A DNA stretch of 64,000 bases, taken from Sorex araneus (lineage: Eukaryota > Chordata > Mammalia > Eulipotyphla > Soricidae). The notes below the pieces were generated by a model. The model had not been told where the DNA came from, searched no databases, and worked only from the letters and a program-made list of their open reading frames with translations. Location of the stretch: positions 12,220,432 through 12,284,431 of the forward strand of contig NC_073307.1 in the NCBI RefSeq assembly GCF_027595985.1, in the 5' to 3' direction. This document shows positions 1 through 12,212 of the stretch, piece after piece. The position numbers and the translations under genes were made by a program. Each line of letters begins with the position of its first letter. Position 1 is the first letter of the stretch.

Positions 1-2012
1 AGAGTTTTTAAATTTTTCAGTAGGTGTAGATACACTTTTGGCCCTGGCTTGTTCTCAGAGGTCATTCTGTATGTACTTGTGTATGTGGGTATGCATGTGT
101 GTGGATATGCACATGTGGGTGTGAATCACTGCCTTTTTTGCTGGCGCCTAGAGAATTTCTTTGGAGAAAAAGCCATTTTCTACATTATTTTGGCACATAT
201 GTGTAATTCATAGACTAAATTTCATTTATTCAATTTTTATGTGGTAGTCTAGACATCTAAAATGCTCAATTGATATAGTATTAAGTATTTTCTTCTCTGT
301 GCCCTGATTAAAGAATTAATGTAATATAGCGAAGGGAAATTTTTTTTAAATATGGCATGCTAATTGGTTTTAACAAGGACTACAATAGTGGAGTTTTCAA
401 TAGGAGGTGCCAGTAAAAAAAACTCTAAAAAGGGATTTCCTTGACGTTTTATAATTTTATAGAGCACTTAAGAATATGTAAGAAAATTCATATTTGCCTT
501 TTAGAATTAAAATGTTGGAGATCTCAGAAAGAGATCAACATGTAAGGTTAATCTAATTATATGTTTGAGAAAGACTCTTGAAGTACATGATTTGATGTGT
601 AAGGAATACCAGGATTTTGGTAGAGGTTTATTTCTCATGGTTTAAACCCAGCAGTCTGAGGCAGTGATGGGTTTCGAGGTGTCCTCGATGATCAAGTAAG
701 AAGATCAGATTACCTAATATTTTATGTCTTTCTCAACTCTGGTAGTCTGAGGTTCTCGTGTTAGTTGAAATGACTTTATTCATTTTTTTAAATTACTTTA
801 TTCATTTTTGTTACTCCTCACGTATGTATCATGATAAACTTGAAGAGTGCGTTGGTGTCAGTACAGGTGAAAGGTCATTAAAAGCCCAAAAGAAATTGTT
901 GGGCAGCAGGTTTTAGGCTATGTGTTACGTGGAGCGAAGGTTGAGGTGAAGAGCAAAGCTACCAGTGGATTTCAGGAAGTAGTAGATGGACATGTCTGTT
1001 ATTATGCAACCGTTGGGGGATGACCGTTTCTTTAGTTTCAGAAAACATGCAACAAGTGCGCTTCTTTAGAAAGCCATACTTAGGATGTTCAAAGGAAGTT
1101 AAGCAGCTGCTTGGTGAATTCCATGACCCGTGCTGAGTTAGTGGGAACATGAGACAGTAAGTCAAGCACCTGCTCCTTACTGCCTTACCCACAAAGTATT
1201 AAATACAAGTAAATTTGAGTATTTCACATCACAAGCAAGTATTAAGAATGCTTTAAAAAGTGCCAAGCATTCAAAATTTCTTAGGATTTTTAAAGTGTCA
1301 TTATTGTGCTTTATTTTACATTTAAACTCTTGAACTTATAGTTATCATGATTTCTTTTACAGATTAAAACCTAAAAAAAACTTCAGGGTTCGATTCCAAT
1401 TGATTTCTAATCTTGGAAGTAAGGGACTAAAAAGTTGAAGAAATCACAGTAAGTTCTGTTGGAGATAGAACATCCAACAACTACCTTGTTTAGTTATCGA
1501 GCCAAGAAGAGTATTTTCTAAAGTTACATTATGTTATTTTTAATTAGTGTTGATTATATCAAATTAAAAGATGCAATTATTAATTTCTATGAGAAATTAA
1601 AGCAATTATCAGTATTTTTTAGTCTATGATCAAACTCTAGGGCTTCCCTCCATAAAATACTGGTTGAGATTTTATTCTCATAGTTAATTCATTCCAGATG
1701 TTAATATAATTAAGAAATGAGAGATTGAACAGAAGAAGACATTCCCAGGATAGGGATATGGAACAGTGGCAGAGCACGTGCCTTACAGATCCAAGACCTG
1801 GAACCACACACACACAATTACATTCCCTTTTGTGGGATCAAATCCTATTTTAATGCTCTCTTCTATAAATGCTAAAAGTTATTTCCATTACTCTGAGGAT
1901 TTGATACATTCAAATTCCAGGTATTTGTATAGATTATATTATTCTCTAAAGCTTTCACTGTACTCAAAATAGATGACATTTTAAGTTTAGATGTTATTTT
2001 TATAAATCTTCA
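1..2012. other. Anonymous AT-rich non-coding DNA
   Basis: No reading frame here resembles a known protein. A TG-rich stretch with alternating tgtg/atgc lies near 70-125. A weak plus-strand SINE remnant is visible at about 1752-1815 (gcagagcacgtgccttac, then a decayed B box). Nothing else was recognised. Confidence 0.6.
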
Positions 2013-2013
2013 G

Positions 2014-2047
<34 letters not shown>

Positions 2048-2070
2048 CCTCCCTCTCTCTCTCTCTCTTT
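2013..2070. repeat. (CT)n microsatellite
   Basis: Interrupted ctctct tract of about 58 bp with ttt and ccc interruptions. Confidence 0.95.
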
Positions 2071-2099
2071 CTGCAATACTAGATCAAAATTATCCATTG

Positions 2100-2205
2100 T
2101 GGGTCAGGGAGCTGTCTCAGAGGGCTGAAGGACATGTTCTGTGTGTAAGAATCTGGAAATAGCCCCGGAGTACTGTCAACTGTGGCCCAAAAACAAGAAT
2201 GTCAA
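2100..2205 (+). mobile_element. Old SINE, diverged
   Basis: Reads gggtcagggagctgtctcag, then agggctga, a weak promoter region and a tail gtggcccaaaaacaagaa. The order matches the older plus-strand SINEs of the window, but the B box is lost. Confidence 0.55.
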
Positions 2206-2372
2206 TTGTGTGAAGCTATCTGAATTTATTATAGATTTTAAAAAGACAATGAAAAGTTACATATTTTTTCACTTAAGGAAGTGAATGCTTTTTAACTAAT
2301 ATCAATGTTTCAAGAAGCCATGCTTTGCAGTGTTACTCTGCCAAGCAAAAGATGCTTCTTTTGTCATTGGTT

Positions 2373-2512
2373 AAAGAGAGAGTCCAATGGGCCGTGTGCA
2401 TGGTCTGCATATAGGAGGTGCAGGGTCAATCCCTGGCACCATTGGGCATAACCCCCGAGGACAGAACTGGGAGTAGCCCCCCAACAACTCTGGGTGTGAC
2501 CAGAAACCAAAA
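2373..2512 (+). mobile_element. Old SINE
   Basis: Contains the decayed B box gggtcaatccctggcacc, then aacccccgaggacagaac and the typical 3' section gtgtgaccagaaaccaaa. This is the older, diverged form of the shrew tRNA-derived SINE. Confidence 0.7.
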
Positions 2513-2824
2513 TTCTAAAATGTCATCGTCAAATGATTACAAAATACTTGTGGATATTTAGCTCCTCTTTACTTGAACGGAGTATAAGGTGGCTTACATT
2601 CAAGCTATCTGAGAAAGAAGAACAAATGCTTTTGCCATGCTGATATCTGATCCTCATGGGTGAAAACACTTAGATAAGTATTGTTCTCTCCAAAATAAAA
2701 TGAATTTGGTCTCATATTCCAAATGATAGCCTTTTTAGAGAAGAGCTATTGTTTTGTAAACACACACCATGTTTGTTGTTAAACTTCAGGGAGGTAGCGA
2801 GGGTTTCTGTTCTACTGTGGATTA

Positions 2825-2998
2825 AAGAGCAATCTCTGGGCAGAGCTGTAGTACCGGGTTTGAATGCAGCTGACTCAGGTTTGATTCCCAGCACCATATA
2901 TGGTCCCCCCAGCACCTCCAGGAGTGAACCCTGAGCACAGAGTCAGGAATAAGCCCTAAGCACTATGAGTACCATGAACAATAAAACAAACAGAAAGA
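2825..2998 (+). mobile_element. Old SINE with A-rich tail
   Basis: The B-box-like ggtttgattcccagcacc is followed by ccagcacctccaggagtg, aaccctgagcacagagtc and an A-rich end (aataaaacaaacag). It is diverged from the young A-tailed copies but has the same order of segments. Confidence 0.75.
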
Positions 2999-3009
2999 AC
3001 AGTCTCTAA

Positions 3010-3118
3010 GGTTGGGACTTAGCAGTCTCTAAGTCTTTAGAGCACATAATTGCCTTGCATATATGAGCCCTTGGGACTGATTCCGGGAATCACAAAAAGA
3101 TAAATTAAAAAAATAAAA
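3010..3118 (+). mobile_element. SINE head remnant
   Basis: Short copy: head with ttgccttgcatatatgagcc, a decayed B box (ggactgattccgggaatc) and an A-rich end. The 3' body is missing. Confidence 0.5.
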
Positions 3119-3853
3119 GCAGCCTCTAAAAGCATAGTACACAAGCCATAGGGGACACCTTCCCTCTTGTGTTGAGTTCAAATATATCATTGCATGCTTG
3201 TAATGTGTCAGTTATTAAAATGATTAAACTGTCTAGTATTTTGAGCTTTTGTAAGTGCATAGATTAGAATCCATTTATCTCAAAAAAATGCCTCTTTATC
3301 ACCACCATTCACATTGGAAAGGGCCACCCCGTTAGGACTCAAGCATATCTGCGTGTGTGCTAATTAACTGAAACTTTGGGGAAACTATATCAAATATATA
3401 CCATTGTTATAATTAGAAGGGAATTGTAGAAATGTTTGCTTTTAAAGATAAAATAAGTTTCCACATTTGATTCTGTTCAGATCTACACTGTCCACACTTT
3501 TCTAAAAAAGGAATATGTTCTACTAATTCAAATAAAATTTCCACTTTTGTTGATTGCAAATGACTGTATTTGAAAGATGCATAGTGAAAACCAAATTTGT
3601 ATTGCTAATAAAAAGTAAATTAAATCAATTTAAGATGCATTTTATTTCCTTATTTAAAAAAATTGTCTTTGAGTTAGTCTTTACCCAAAAGATAGTTTAA
3701 TCATCTCTGTTATATATTTTTAAATATTAATTTCTAAGATACCAGTGTCCAGGCATATCAAAAGGATTTCATCTTGACTGGCACCATTTTAACTGTGTAG
3801 GTAAGAAGTCTGTGATCCAAGCATATTTTAATATTATTCTTAATCATTTCCTT
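3119..3853. other. Anonymous AT-rich DNA
   Basis: Unique-looking AT-rich sequence. I see no repeat, coding exon or RNA gene in it. Confidence 0.5.
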
Positions 3854-3854
3854 T

Positions 3855-4102
3855 GTTGAGCGATAGCACAGCGGGTAGGGCGTTTGCCTTGCATGTGGCC
3901 GTGCTGGGTTTGATTCCTCCGTCCCTCTCGGAAAGCCCAGCAAGCTACTGAGAGTATCCCGCCTGCACAGCAGAGCCTGAAAAGCTCCCCGTGGCGTATT
4001 TGATATGCCAAAAGCAGTAACAACAACTCTTACAATGGAGAAGTTACTGGTGCCCGCTCGAGCAAATCGATGAGCAACGGGACAACAGTGCTACAGTGCT
4101 AT
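3855..4102 (+). mobile_element. RTE-tailed SINE
   Basis: tRNA-like head (gagcgatagcacagcgggta, B box ggtttgattcc). The middle section follows with 'agcaagctactgagagtat' and 'gatatgcc'. The tail (tggtgcccgctcgagcaaat, then cgatgagcaacggga) matches the 3' end of the RTE element at 41500-42392. It ends in the repeat acagtgctacagtgct and has no poly(A). The copy looks full length at about 248 bp. Confidence 0.9.
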
Positions 4103-4709
4103 TTCCCTTGTAGTATATTGAAAATAGATCCTAAACTCAAGCATAGTCAATGATAATATGATTTGATGGCATCTCATTTGAATTTCTAGAATCACTCTGA
4201 ATTCGCCCTGATCCACCATGTTTATCCTTCCAGCACTTCTAATTACAGATCTTCCTCAGCTTATGGTGGGCCACATGCTGATAAGGGTAAGTAAAAACTG
4301 TATGTCATACTTGTGAGCACCGAAGCATCAAGGCAGAGAGTTCCAGTCATCTTGAACAAGCTCAGAACACTAGCCTTATCATACAGTGGGGCAAAAGTAT
4401 ATAACCCACACCTACAATCTATTAAAGAATTAAATACCTCATGCAAGGCACTGAATAATGTCTTAAAATAAAGGATCTAATGTTTTCTTCTCGGGGTTTT
4501 ATGGCTGGCTGGGAACTGAGCTCCCTGCCCGGCCCAGCACCACAAAAGAGCACCTGGCAGCATATCCAAACTTAACGTATGATTTCTACTGACCGCGTCT
4601 AGTGTGGCTTTCTGTTTCGTCACAGAGTAAAAGACTTTGAAGAACCATCTGGCTTGGTCTTCTCCGGACTGGTCCAGAGCTGATCCCTTGGAAACTGTAG
4701 GCTTCATGG
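4103..4709. other. Anonymous DNA
   Basis: No recognisable repeat or exon. The minus-strand reading frames at 4261-4446 and 4477-4707 have no support. Confidence 0.45.
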
Positions 4710-4858
4710 TGCGGGGTCACACCCGGCAGTGACCAGGACCTGCTCCTGCTCTGAGCTCCATCTTCTGGGAGTGCTTAGGGACCGTGTGGTGCAGCGGATG
4801 GGACCTGGGCCTCCCACCTGCTGAGCCTGTGCTGTCACTCACTGAGCCAGCTCACGCA
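4710..4858 (-). mobile_element. Old SINE, minus strand
   Basis: Reverse complement of the SINE body: ggggtcacacccggcagtga at the tail side, then ctgggagtgcttagggaccg, ending with a decayed promoter region near the tRNA-like head. Confidence 0.65.
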
Positions 4859-4888
4859 TAGTTAAGTACAAAATATATTTTCATGACT

Positions 4889-4992
4889 ATGGGGGCTCGG
4901 CAAGTGGCTCAAAGGGTTGGGACATGTTCTGTGTGTGCAGAGTTCTGGCTTTGATCCCCAGAACCCCAAGGTGTGACTCTCCCCCAATAAAA
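4889..4992 (+). mobile_element. Old SINE, short
   Basis: gggggctcggcaagtggctc head, B-box-like ctttgatccccagaacccc, then directly the tail gtgtgactctcccccaataa. The middle section is deleted. Confidence 0.65.
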
Positions 4993-5129
4993 TTATTCTG
5001 GGTCTTTCTACTTGATGGTAAAGCTATCAGCTAGAACATGAGTTCCTTTGTATTGACATAGCTTTTTGGACAATATTTCTTGATAAATTCTTAATACAGT
5101 GACTGGTTTGAGGGGTTCTGGGGGGCGGT

Positions 5130-5290
5130 GGGTTGGTTTTAGGGCCGTAATTCATGCTGCTCAGAGGCTGCCTCTGACTCCGTGCTCAGGGATCACTCTC
5201 GGTGGGGCACAGGGAACCTTCCAGAGTGCAGGGGATTTAACTGGGTCAGTATGCAAGGTTGGAATCTTAACTCCTGTACTATCTCTCTCA
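5130..5290 (-). mobile_element. Old SINE, minus strand
   Basis: Order on the plus strand: tgctcagaggctgcctctga, ctccgtgctcagggatcact, then tcctgtactatctctctcac at the head. This matches a diverged minus-strand copy. Confidence 0.65.
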
Positions 5291-5591
5291 CTACACATGG
5301 CTGGTTTTATCATCCTGATAATAAGCATTTTTTAAATGCCAACACTTGAAAACATCCCTAATGGGGATTGTTTTAAAGATTTCAATAAGAAACAGAACAG
5401 GAGGGAGCTTATGCAGAGTAGGAGGGCGAGGTGGAAGGCAGGAGACACCGGACAATGGGGGCTGGAAAGGACATTCTAGTGGAAGGGGTGGGGGCGGGCG
5501 GAGTGTGTGTGTATCAAACTGCAACAGGGACTGTATTGTAAATCACCGTTCTCAAATAAAAAGTATTTTCAGTAGGAAAGTAAGTAAAATG

Positions 5592-5758
5592 AGGCCAGAG
5601 AGATGTTTCAGTGGACCCGAGCACCTTGCATGCAGGAAGCCCTGGTTCAACTCCTTGCACTGCATGACTCCCCTGAGCACTGATGGGAGGGACCCCTGAG
5701 CACCAACCTAGGAGTAATCTCAGAGCACCAGCAGGGGTACCCTCAAGCCTAAGTAAAT
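5592..5758 (+). mobile_element. Old SINE
   Basis: Head ggccagagagatgtttcagt, then gcaccttgcatgcaggaagc, a decayed B box (ggttcaactccttgcac), the body ggacccctgagcacc, and a short A-rich taaataaata tail. Confidence 0.75.
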
Positions 5759-5759
5759 A

Positions 5760-6454
5760 AATATTCAAATGACTAACAGGATAAATGCACAACTCGGATG
5801 CAAGATGCCACTATCATAGTCCAAAAGGCCCTTTCTTGAGGAATTCCTAGCACTTAGTAAACTATAAATTTTCTCCCCAAAGAAGAGATGATAGTGTTAT
5901 CTCTGCTACAGCCAAGAGCAGCCTGAGGCAAGGAGAGCTCAGTTCACCGACTGGGCAACAGCACGACAGCAAGACACACGCTAGGGACCAGCCAGTGTTG
6001 CCCCAGAACACACAAGCCCAGAAGCTCCTCGTGCAACATGCTTCCTTTTGCAAGCAGTTTTGGAGCAGGACAAATGTTCAACTACTCCAATTCAGCAGAG
6101 CCGTAATTTCTACCAAAGGGCTCTTCTGCCTTTTGGTCTCATACAATGTGACAGCTTTTATTTCCAAAAGGCTCTGTCAGTCCTCCTGAGAAAACCAAGT
6201 CCTTTGAGAAAGAACACTTCAAGAGGAAATGCTTCCAATATCTTGCTCTGTATGCTTTTCTCTTTAAAGCTGTATGTATGCAGATTTATTATGTTGTACT
6301 TTCTTAGTTCTGGATATCTTGGCCACCTTTCTTCATAAGCATTGCTCTCTCTGACCACTTTGAAAGAGAAAAGAAAGCTTCACTTATCTATTCAAGATTT
6401 TAGGATGACATATATGCACCTATAAATGGATAAGATCCTACAATACTGAATGCT
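5760..6454. other. Anonymous DNA
   Basis: Unique-looking sequence without a recognisable exon. The overlapping reading frames on both strands (5862-6358) are short, mutually overlapping and unlike known proteins. Confidence 0.45.
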
Positions 6455-6540
6455 TTTTCTGTGCACAGTGCTGGTAAATCAAACCAAGAGGCCTGCATGT
6501 ATATAAACCATGTACTCTGTCACTGAACTATGCCCGCTAG
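6455..6540 (-). mobile_element. SINE remnant, minus strand
   Basis: The decayed promoter region (aaatcaaaccaagaggcctg) and the head side 'ctctgtcactgaactatgcc' resemble other minus-strand SINE remnants here. The 3' body is absent. Confidence 0.4.
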
Positions 6541-6724
6541 TTTACAGATGTATTTTTAAGTAAAGAAATTTTATTAGAAGTAAAAAGAGAAAAGATAATG
6601 CATCTAACAGAAAACAGATTTGTCCCGAGGGAGGAGAGAGCCTCAGGAAGTGAAAGAAGTAACAGAAATTACACAGCCCCAGTTGGTCTGTGCGTGATTC
6701 CAGAGAGGAATGCCTGTATTTCTT

Positions 6725-6916
6725 TTTTTGTTTTTTTTTTTGTTTTTGTTTTTGTTTTTGGGTCACACCCGGCGATGCACAGGGCTTACTCCTGGCTCTT
6801 CACTCAGGAATTACCTCTGGCGGTGCTCAGGGGACCATATGGGATGCTGGGATTAGAACCCGGGTCGGCCGTGTGCAAGGCAAATGCCCTACCCGCTGTG
6901 CTATCGCTCCAGCCCC
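6725..6916 (-). mobile_element. A-tailed SINE with 15-bp TSD
   Basis: On the plus strand: T-rich tail (ttttgtttttgtttttg), 'gggtcacacccggcgatgca', the body, the B-box complement (gattagaacccgggtc), and ctatcgctccagcccc at the head. Perfect target-site duplication atgcctgtatttctt at 6710-6724 and 6917-6931. The TSD and A-rich tail point to L1-driven insertion. Confidence 0.95.
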
Positions 6917-6931
6917 ATGCCTGTATTTCTT

Positions 6932-7807
6932 AATTAAGGGTCTGTAAAGGCTTCAAAACACAGTGCCGTCTCATGCAGAGGACCTGACTGAGTGTGAGTT
7001 TCATCCTAAATTGCCAAATGAGTTAAAATTGGGCGTATGTTGGCAGAGACTTATTCATCTTTCAGTCCAAATTCCCCTGGAAAAACTATGTCTCTAGGTG
7101 AACGTTCACAGGCAGAGAGCAGTTCAGTGTCCAATCCCCGGATAAATAGTGTCTTGAGTCAATTGTGTGTGTACTGCAGGGATAATTCCTCAGCACAGTC
7201 TCAGACGTGCATTGGAAAGTTTAATCTCAGGGACGTGCCCTGTCTGAACTCTCCCCGCCCTGGGATGGAGCAGGGCCTTCTGAAACAGGGTAGACATCTG
7301 GTCTCCCAAAGCCCTGAAGCCCAGGGCCGGTCCCTGACCCTGCAGGACTGACTGGTCTCATTTCAGGAGGTAGTTTTTCCTGTTGAACAACATATCATTC
7401 ATTCCCCGACTTCTGCCAGACCAGCTCGAAGGACAGAGAAAACTAAAAGATGACTAAAACTAAAAGGTGACCTTTTTCCCGGAACTTGGTATCGTTTGGT
7501 CCTATTTAGGTCAGTGATGTACTTACTCGTCGTTAGATTCACATGCTCTCTCCCTGATTTCTCTCTGTGGCTACTGCAGCCATGATCATTAGCAATACAA
7601 AATACAAATAATGCATTGAAATGACTACAGGGCTGAAAAATGGAAAGAGAATTCTGATGTTGTGATAACATAAACAAATTCGATTCTCAGGCCAAATCCC
7701 ATGCCCGTATGGATGTGATAAAAACAAAGAGGTCTGAAGGTTCTTGTGCTGTACACATTTTCCAGTAGTGTTTAAATATCTGATATATTTTTTTTAATTG
7801 GGTGTGT
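6932..7807. other. Anonymous DNA
   Basis: No repeat or supported exon seen. The plus-strand frame at 7037-7351 and the minus-strand frame at 7399-7677 are not recognisable. Confidence 0.45.
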
Positions 7808-7975
7808 TTTTTTTTTTGGGGGGGGGGCACACCTCGTGCTTAGGGCTTGCTTCTGGCTCTGCACTCAGGAATTACCTGGCAGTGCTGGGAGGGCTAGATG
7901 GCGATGCTGGGGATCGAACCCAGGTTAGCTGCTTGCAAAGAAATCACCCTACCCACTGTACTATGGCTCCGGCTC
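7808..7975 (-). mobile_element. A-tailed SINE, minus strand
   Basis: T-run and G-run tail, then 'ggcacacctcgtgcttaggg', 'ctgcactcaggaattacctg', B-box complement gggatcgaacccaggtta, and head tactatggctccggctc. Moderately diverged, with no clear TSD. Confidence 0.85.
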
Positions 7976-8069
7976 AAAAATCTTACATATTAAAACAGAC
8001 ATTTCTCTGGTTCTTCCACTATATGTCTAAGTTTCTGAATTTCCAACTTTGCATAAAAACGAAGAAATT

Positions 8070-8114
8070 ATGGGATCTGGAGTAGCTCAAAGGTAAAGAT
8101 GTGGCTTTTTCCCT

Positions 8115-8115
<1 letters not shown>
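8070..8115 (+). mobile_element. SINE head remnant
   Basis: gggatctggagtagctcaaa resembles the first 20 bp of an old SINE. The rest is replaced by the CA tract that follows. Confidence 0.35.

Positions 8116-8179
<64 letters not shown>
8116..8179. repeat. (CA)n microsatellite
   Basis: Uninterrupted CA dinucleotide tract of about 32 units. Confidence 0.98.
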
Positions 8180-8180
<1 letters not shown>

Positions 8181-8338
8181 ACCTGTGCAAGGTCTAAAAT
8201 GCTATTGTTGAAGGTATCATCAAAGGCATGAACAAATTCTGTAACTATTTTGCCTATGAAAATTGCAAAAATAATTGAACCGGGTTTTCATATTTTAATT
8301 GTCATGCTACAACATCTTTCTTAAAATAAAGCTCATGG

Positions 8339-8520
8339 AGAGGCCAGGAGATAGGCCAGCTGTTAGGGTTCGTGCTTACCATGTGTCTGACCAGGGTCTG
8401 GTCTCTTGAACTACGAGGTAGCTGAACATCATGGAGTGAAACCCAAGCTGCACCGGGCAGCTTATTAGGTGGTTTCCGGTACCACCTAAGCACCAGTTGG
8501 GAGGCCCCAAAATAAAATAA

Positions 8521-8552
<32 letters not shown>
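8339..8552 (+). mobile_element. Old SINE with (AAAAT)n tail
   Basis: Starts gaggccaggagataggccag, has the body 'acctaagcaccagttgggag', ends gccccaaaataaaataaaat and continues as an AAAAT repeat. The tail form fits A-rich SINE tails that have turned into a microsatellite. Confidence 0.65.
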
Positions 8553-9690
8553 ATCTCATTTCGGAAAAGGACTGTTACACAGTTAAAATGGAGGTAAGGG
8601 GGTGAATTTTAGTCACAGGCATAAAACAAATGTTTTTGCCGTGAAGAAATTAGTATGCATGGCACAAATATTTTCACACAACTTATGCATTGCATCCACT
8701 TAAAGAAATATGTCATCCAATTTAACATTTCCCCTGTTCTTATCATTTGAAGTTAATTATGGCAAGAATTGATTCTGATCTAAGAAAATGCAGGCTTTCC
8801 TAAGATATCGGAATTCAAAATTTGTTGGTAATGCTTCTCGTGATTTTTCATGTCTCTGACTGAAGGAATTATGAAATTTTATCAGTGTCAGTGGAATTTT
8901 GCCAGTACCAGTCAAGACTTTGAATAGTATTCTGTTTCTGCTCTAAAGTTTGTTTTTTTGCCACAATGAATACACCTGGAATTAAGTTTTAAAAAAACAG
9001 CAAGCGTGTTCCTCTCTCTGGATGGAAAACTCAGACAAGTGAACTCACCCTAGTCTACCTGAACTCTGGGCTCTTTACAGAGTTTAAAATAAAGCCCTGG
9101 GAAGAGAATGTAACATCAAAATTGGCGCACACCTCATTACTTGAGAAAGCAGCACTTCTGATGGGTCCTTGTGTTGGCAGCTCCAGAAACTTCCGTCATG
9201 GTGAGAGGGATTCAGTCACTCATGAATCCGTCAGCAATCCTTTATCAAGTGTTCGCTCAGGGCTAGGTACAAGGTTTGATGCCAGGAGCAGATTAGTGAA
9301 TAGAATGTGGCCTCTGTCCCCCAGAGAGCTGCTAGTTCTGCGGAAGAAACTGAATCGAGGAGGGACGAACATCACAGGATAATGCTCTGAGTATCATGGG
9401 AACAGCACACACAGTCACATCCATCCTTCTTGCTTTGGGACCATATCAGGTAAATGTGCCCTCCAGGAAAGGTCCCTCTCCACACAGAGAACACTGCAGC
9501 CCAGAGCATCTCCAGGCAGTCGCGATCTTGCTGAGTAATGGTCAGGGGACAATCTGGAAGCAGTGCCTCTTATCCTGCAGGGGAAAGCCATTTTTTCTTT
9601 CTTTCTTTGATTCCTAATAAAGACTGGATAGTGGATTATTTGAACTCTGAGGCTCTGCAAAAGTGATTATGACCAGCATGAAAATGGAAA
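8553..9690. other. Anonymous DNA
   Basis: AT-rich to neutral unique sequence. The frames at 9122-9382 and 9396-9660 are unrecognised and overlap on opposite strands. Confidence 0.45.
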
Positions 9691-9693
9691 GAC

Positions 9694-9885
9694 AGGGCCA
9701 GGGAAATAATACAGTATATAAGCTGCATGCCTTGCACACACAAAACCCAGGTTCAATCCCCAATACCATGTATTATTTCCTAAGCCCCTACAGGAGCGAT
9801 CCCTGAGCACAGAGCCAGGAGTCAACCCTGAGCACCGCCACCACTACCACCACCTCACCCCCTCCCCACTAAAAAAGAAAAAAAT
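9694..9885 (+). mobile_element. Old SINE with A-rich tail
   Basis: Head gggccagggaaataatacag, then gcatgccttgcacacacaaa, B box ggttcaatccccaatacc, body gagcgatccctgagcacaga, then a ccaccacta run and aaaaaagaaaaaaatg. Confidence 0.8.
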
Positions 9886-12067
9886 GAACGAGTGTGGTTT
9901 AATACAACTTTTTAAAAGGGCATTGAAATGGGAATTTTATATGATTCTCACAGGCCTGGAAATAGTCTTCTCCAAAGGGTTTTCTTCCAATCATGCATAC
10001 ATGTGAAAACCACTTGGAGCTCAGTTTTCATAATAAAAACCAACATTTGACCCCAATTGACCCATCAGCCATAATTTGTTGGTTCCTGCTGTACCAAGCG
10101 AAGGTTTCCAACACAGAATCAGTTCATTCTGGCCACACGGGGGAAGAAGGATTTGGGAGTCTAGGACAAGTGGGAAGGAAGATGTGGAGAGCTGTCGGAT
10201 CTTTCCATGTGAAATTCGGGCATGATTTGCCTGCTGGAACATTGTGTAATAAATCAGTCAACACTCACTATTCAGGCAGTGCCCTTTCCTCCCCTTCCTC
10301 CCTGTGTCTCCTCCTCCTCATTGGTGGCCCGGGTCCCAAGCACACACTGTGGTCACCAACTGGCTCCTCTCTCCAGCGATTTAACCAACAGCCACCAGGG
10401 AATTCTACCAAGAGAGGGAATCCCAGTGAGCCTCTTCCTAACTTCTGGGGCTCCTGAATGACAAGTGAGAAGCCACTGGGCTGACCCAACCCTTTTACAA
10501 TCCATCCTTACATGTCACACACAGATACATGGACAGTCTTTGGAGCCTGTGTTTTCCAGTTGGCAAAAATATCTTTTTTTTAATTTTATTTTTTAAATTT
10601 GCACTGGGCAAATGAAGGAACACCTCTTGGAAAACTGAAAAGATTAGTTCCCTTCCATGAAGTGTAATTCAAGACTTTATCCTTTGCTGAATAATCTTGA
10701 TTTCAAAGCATTGAAAATGAAATATGCCACAAAAATGCTTTGGTACCCCTAGATTCTTTTTAAAAGATTAAGAACTAAAATCTAACATTGGAACCTCTTT
10801 GGTAGGTTTTCAAAACCAGACGAGAATCTAGAGGTTATGTAATGAAATCCGGGAGGGGTCTTAAAAGCGAGAATGAACACCAAGTTCAATTTCCCTTCAG
10901 CACTGAGCATTGTATTCTTTCCTTTAAAAGGATTGAAAATTCCCCCTCTGGATTTTGTTTATTTGTTTTTTGTTTTTTGGGGTTTTTTTTACTTAATTTT
11001 TGTTGCATTATGATGCCAGCACTAGCTTACCTTTGGTAATGTTTAAACTTTCATGTTCTCCAGTTCATTCCATTTTAAGCTCTTCAGGTACCTGGAGTGC
11101 AAAGCTGAGCCAGGGTTGGATTGTTCCAGACATGGCTTGTGTTCAAATCCCCCACCCTTCCTGTTTCACAGACAGAAGTGATGTCATTGGCAATTGAAAG
11201 GATAGTTTTATGTGGCACTCTATCATTATCTCTGCTCTCAAGTCTTCCAAAAATGGAGAAGCAAAAAATCAGGGAGAAAATAGTGATGAAAAATGTACAA
11301 TAATGTGCACTTCTAAAAAAGTAAAGCTGAAAACCCAGTGTTGGCCACTAAAGAGACTCATTCTAAATACAGCAGCCCTGAGCTCTGGGAATGGCCCATC
11401 TGTTTTGGTTGCACAAATAGTTCAGGCTCAAGAAGAAGGCAAAAATCTTTCAACAGAAGGTTATATGGAAAAATAGGACACAGACAAATTCCCAAGAGTT
11501 TAATTATTATGGCTTCATGAAAACAAGGAGAAATGTCACAAACACTGACTATTCATGCCACTACTTTTCTGACCTACTCTGGTGCACTATGTATTGTTTC
11601 AAATGAAGCCTTTCAAAGGCTGGGAAAGGCAAAGATGTGCCCTGGAGATGTGGTGGTTGTTTATCTGCTTTCATAAAATTGGCAAAAACCATACTCAGCT
11701 AAGCAAGGAAAAGCTAGAATTTTTTGGTTTAATATACCTGAATTGTTCCATAGGTAGCATTCTTCCGATATCTTAGAGAATTATGTTAAGTATTTTTCAA
11801 GCATCCTACTAAATAGGAAAAAAGTGATGAATTGATGGCGATGATGGTGGTAATGAGAGGAACGATAGCCAACTTCATAGACACTTCTCATGTACTAAGG
11901 TCTGCACTAAATAATTCAATTCTATTGTCTCCTTTAATCTTGTTTATTTTTTATGCAGTATTTTACCTTTTTATAAATAAAGAAACTGATTTATAAAATG
12001 CATAGATAATTGACAGGGCATTTCATTAGAATATGCTAGATCTGGATTCCGAATTGGGATCTCTATC
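9886..12067. other. Anonymous DNA, 2.2 kb
   Basis: No exon, RNA gene or clear repeat was recognised. T-rich runs occur near 10575-10600 and 10965-11000. The short frames at 9993-10457, 10842-11197 and 11210-11476 have no family features. Confidence 0.4.
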
Positions 12068-12075
12068 CTATAGGT

Positions 12076-12128
12076 GCATACATATATATATATGTATATA
12101 TATAAAAATATATATGTATATATATATC
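12076..12128. repeat. (TA)n-rich microsatellite
   Basis: tatatatatatgtatatata followed by a second ta block. It is nearly self-complementary. Confidence 0.9.
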
Positions 12129-12129
12129 A

Positions 12130-12195
12130 AAATTTGTTTGTGGTAGCAGGGCTTCACACATGCTAGAGAGATGCTCTACCACTGAGCCACATTCT
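12130..12195 (-). mobile_element. SINE remnant, minus strand
   Basis: ggtagcagggcttcacacat, then gctagagagatgctctacca, then ctgagccacattctcggccc. This is the promoter half of an old minus-strand SINE. The next element inserted at its end. Confidence 0.55.
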
Positions 12196-12212
12196 CGGCC
12201 CTCCCTATTTTT

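Noticed and set aside
2013..2070. CRISPR-like or regulatory repeat array
   Set aside because: Simple dinucleotide microsatellite in mammalian DNA, with no spacer structure.
3855..3930. tRNA gene
   Set aside because: The Pol III B box and tRNA-like folding belong to the SINE head, repeated throughout the window. No copy keeps an intact tRNA body.
6598..6947. Overlapping 85-111-codon frames with the recurring peptide GDAQG/GTIWDAG
   Set aside because: The frames are translations of the A-tailed SINE. The same peptide appears at every minus-strand SINE copy (19626, 30130, 57000).
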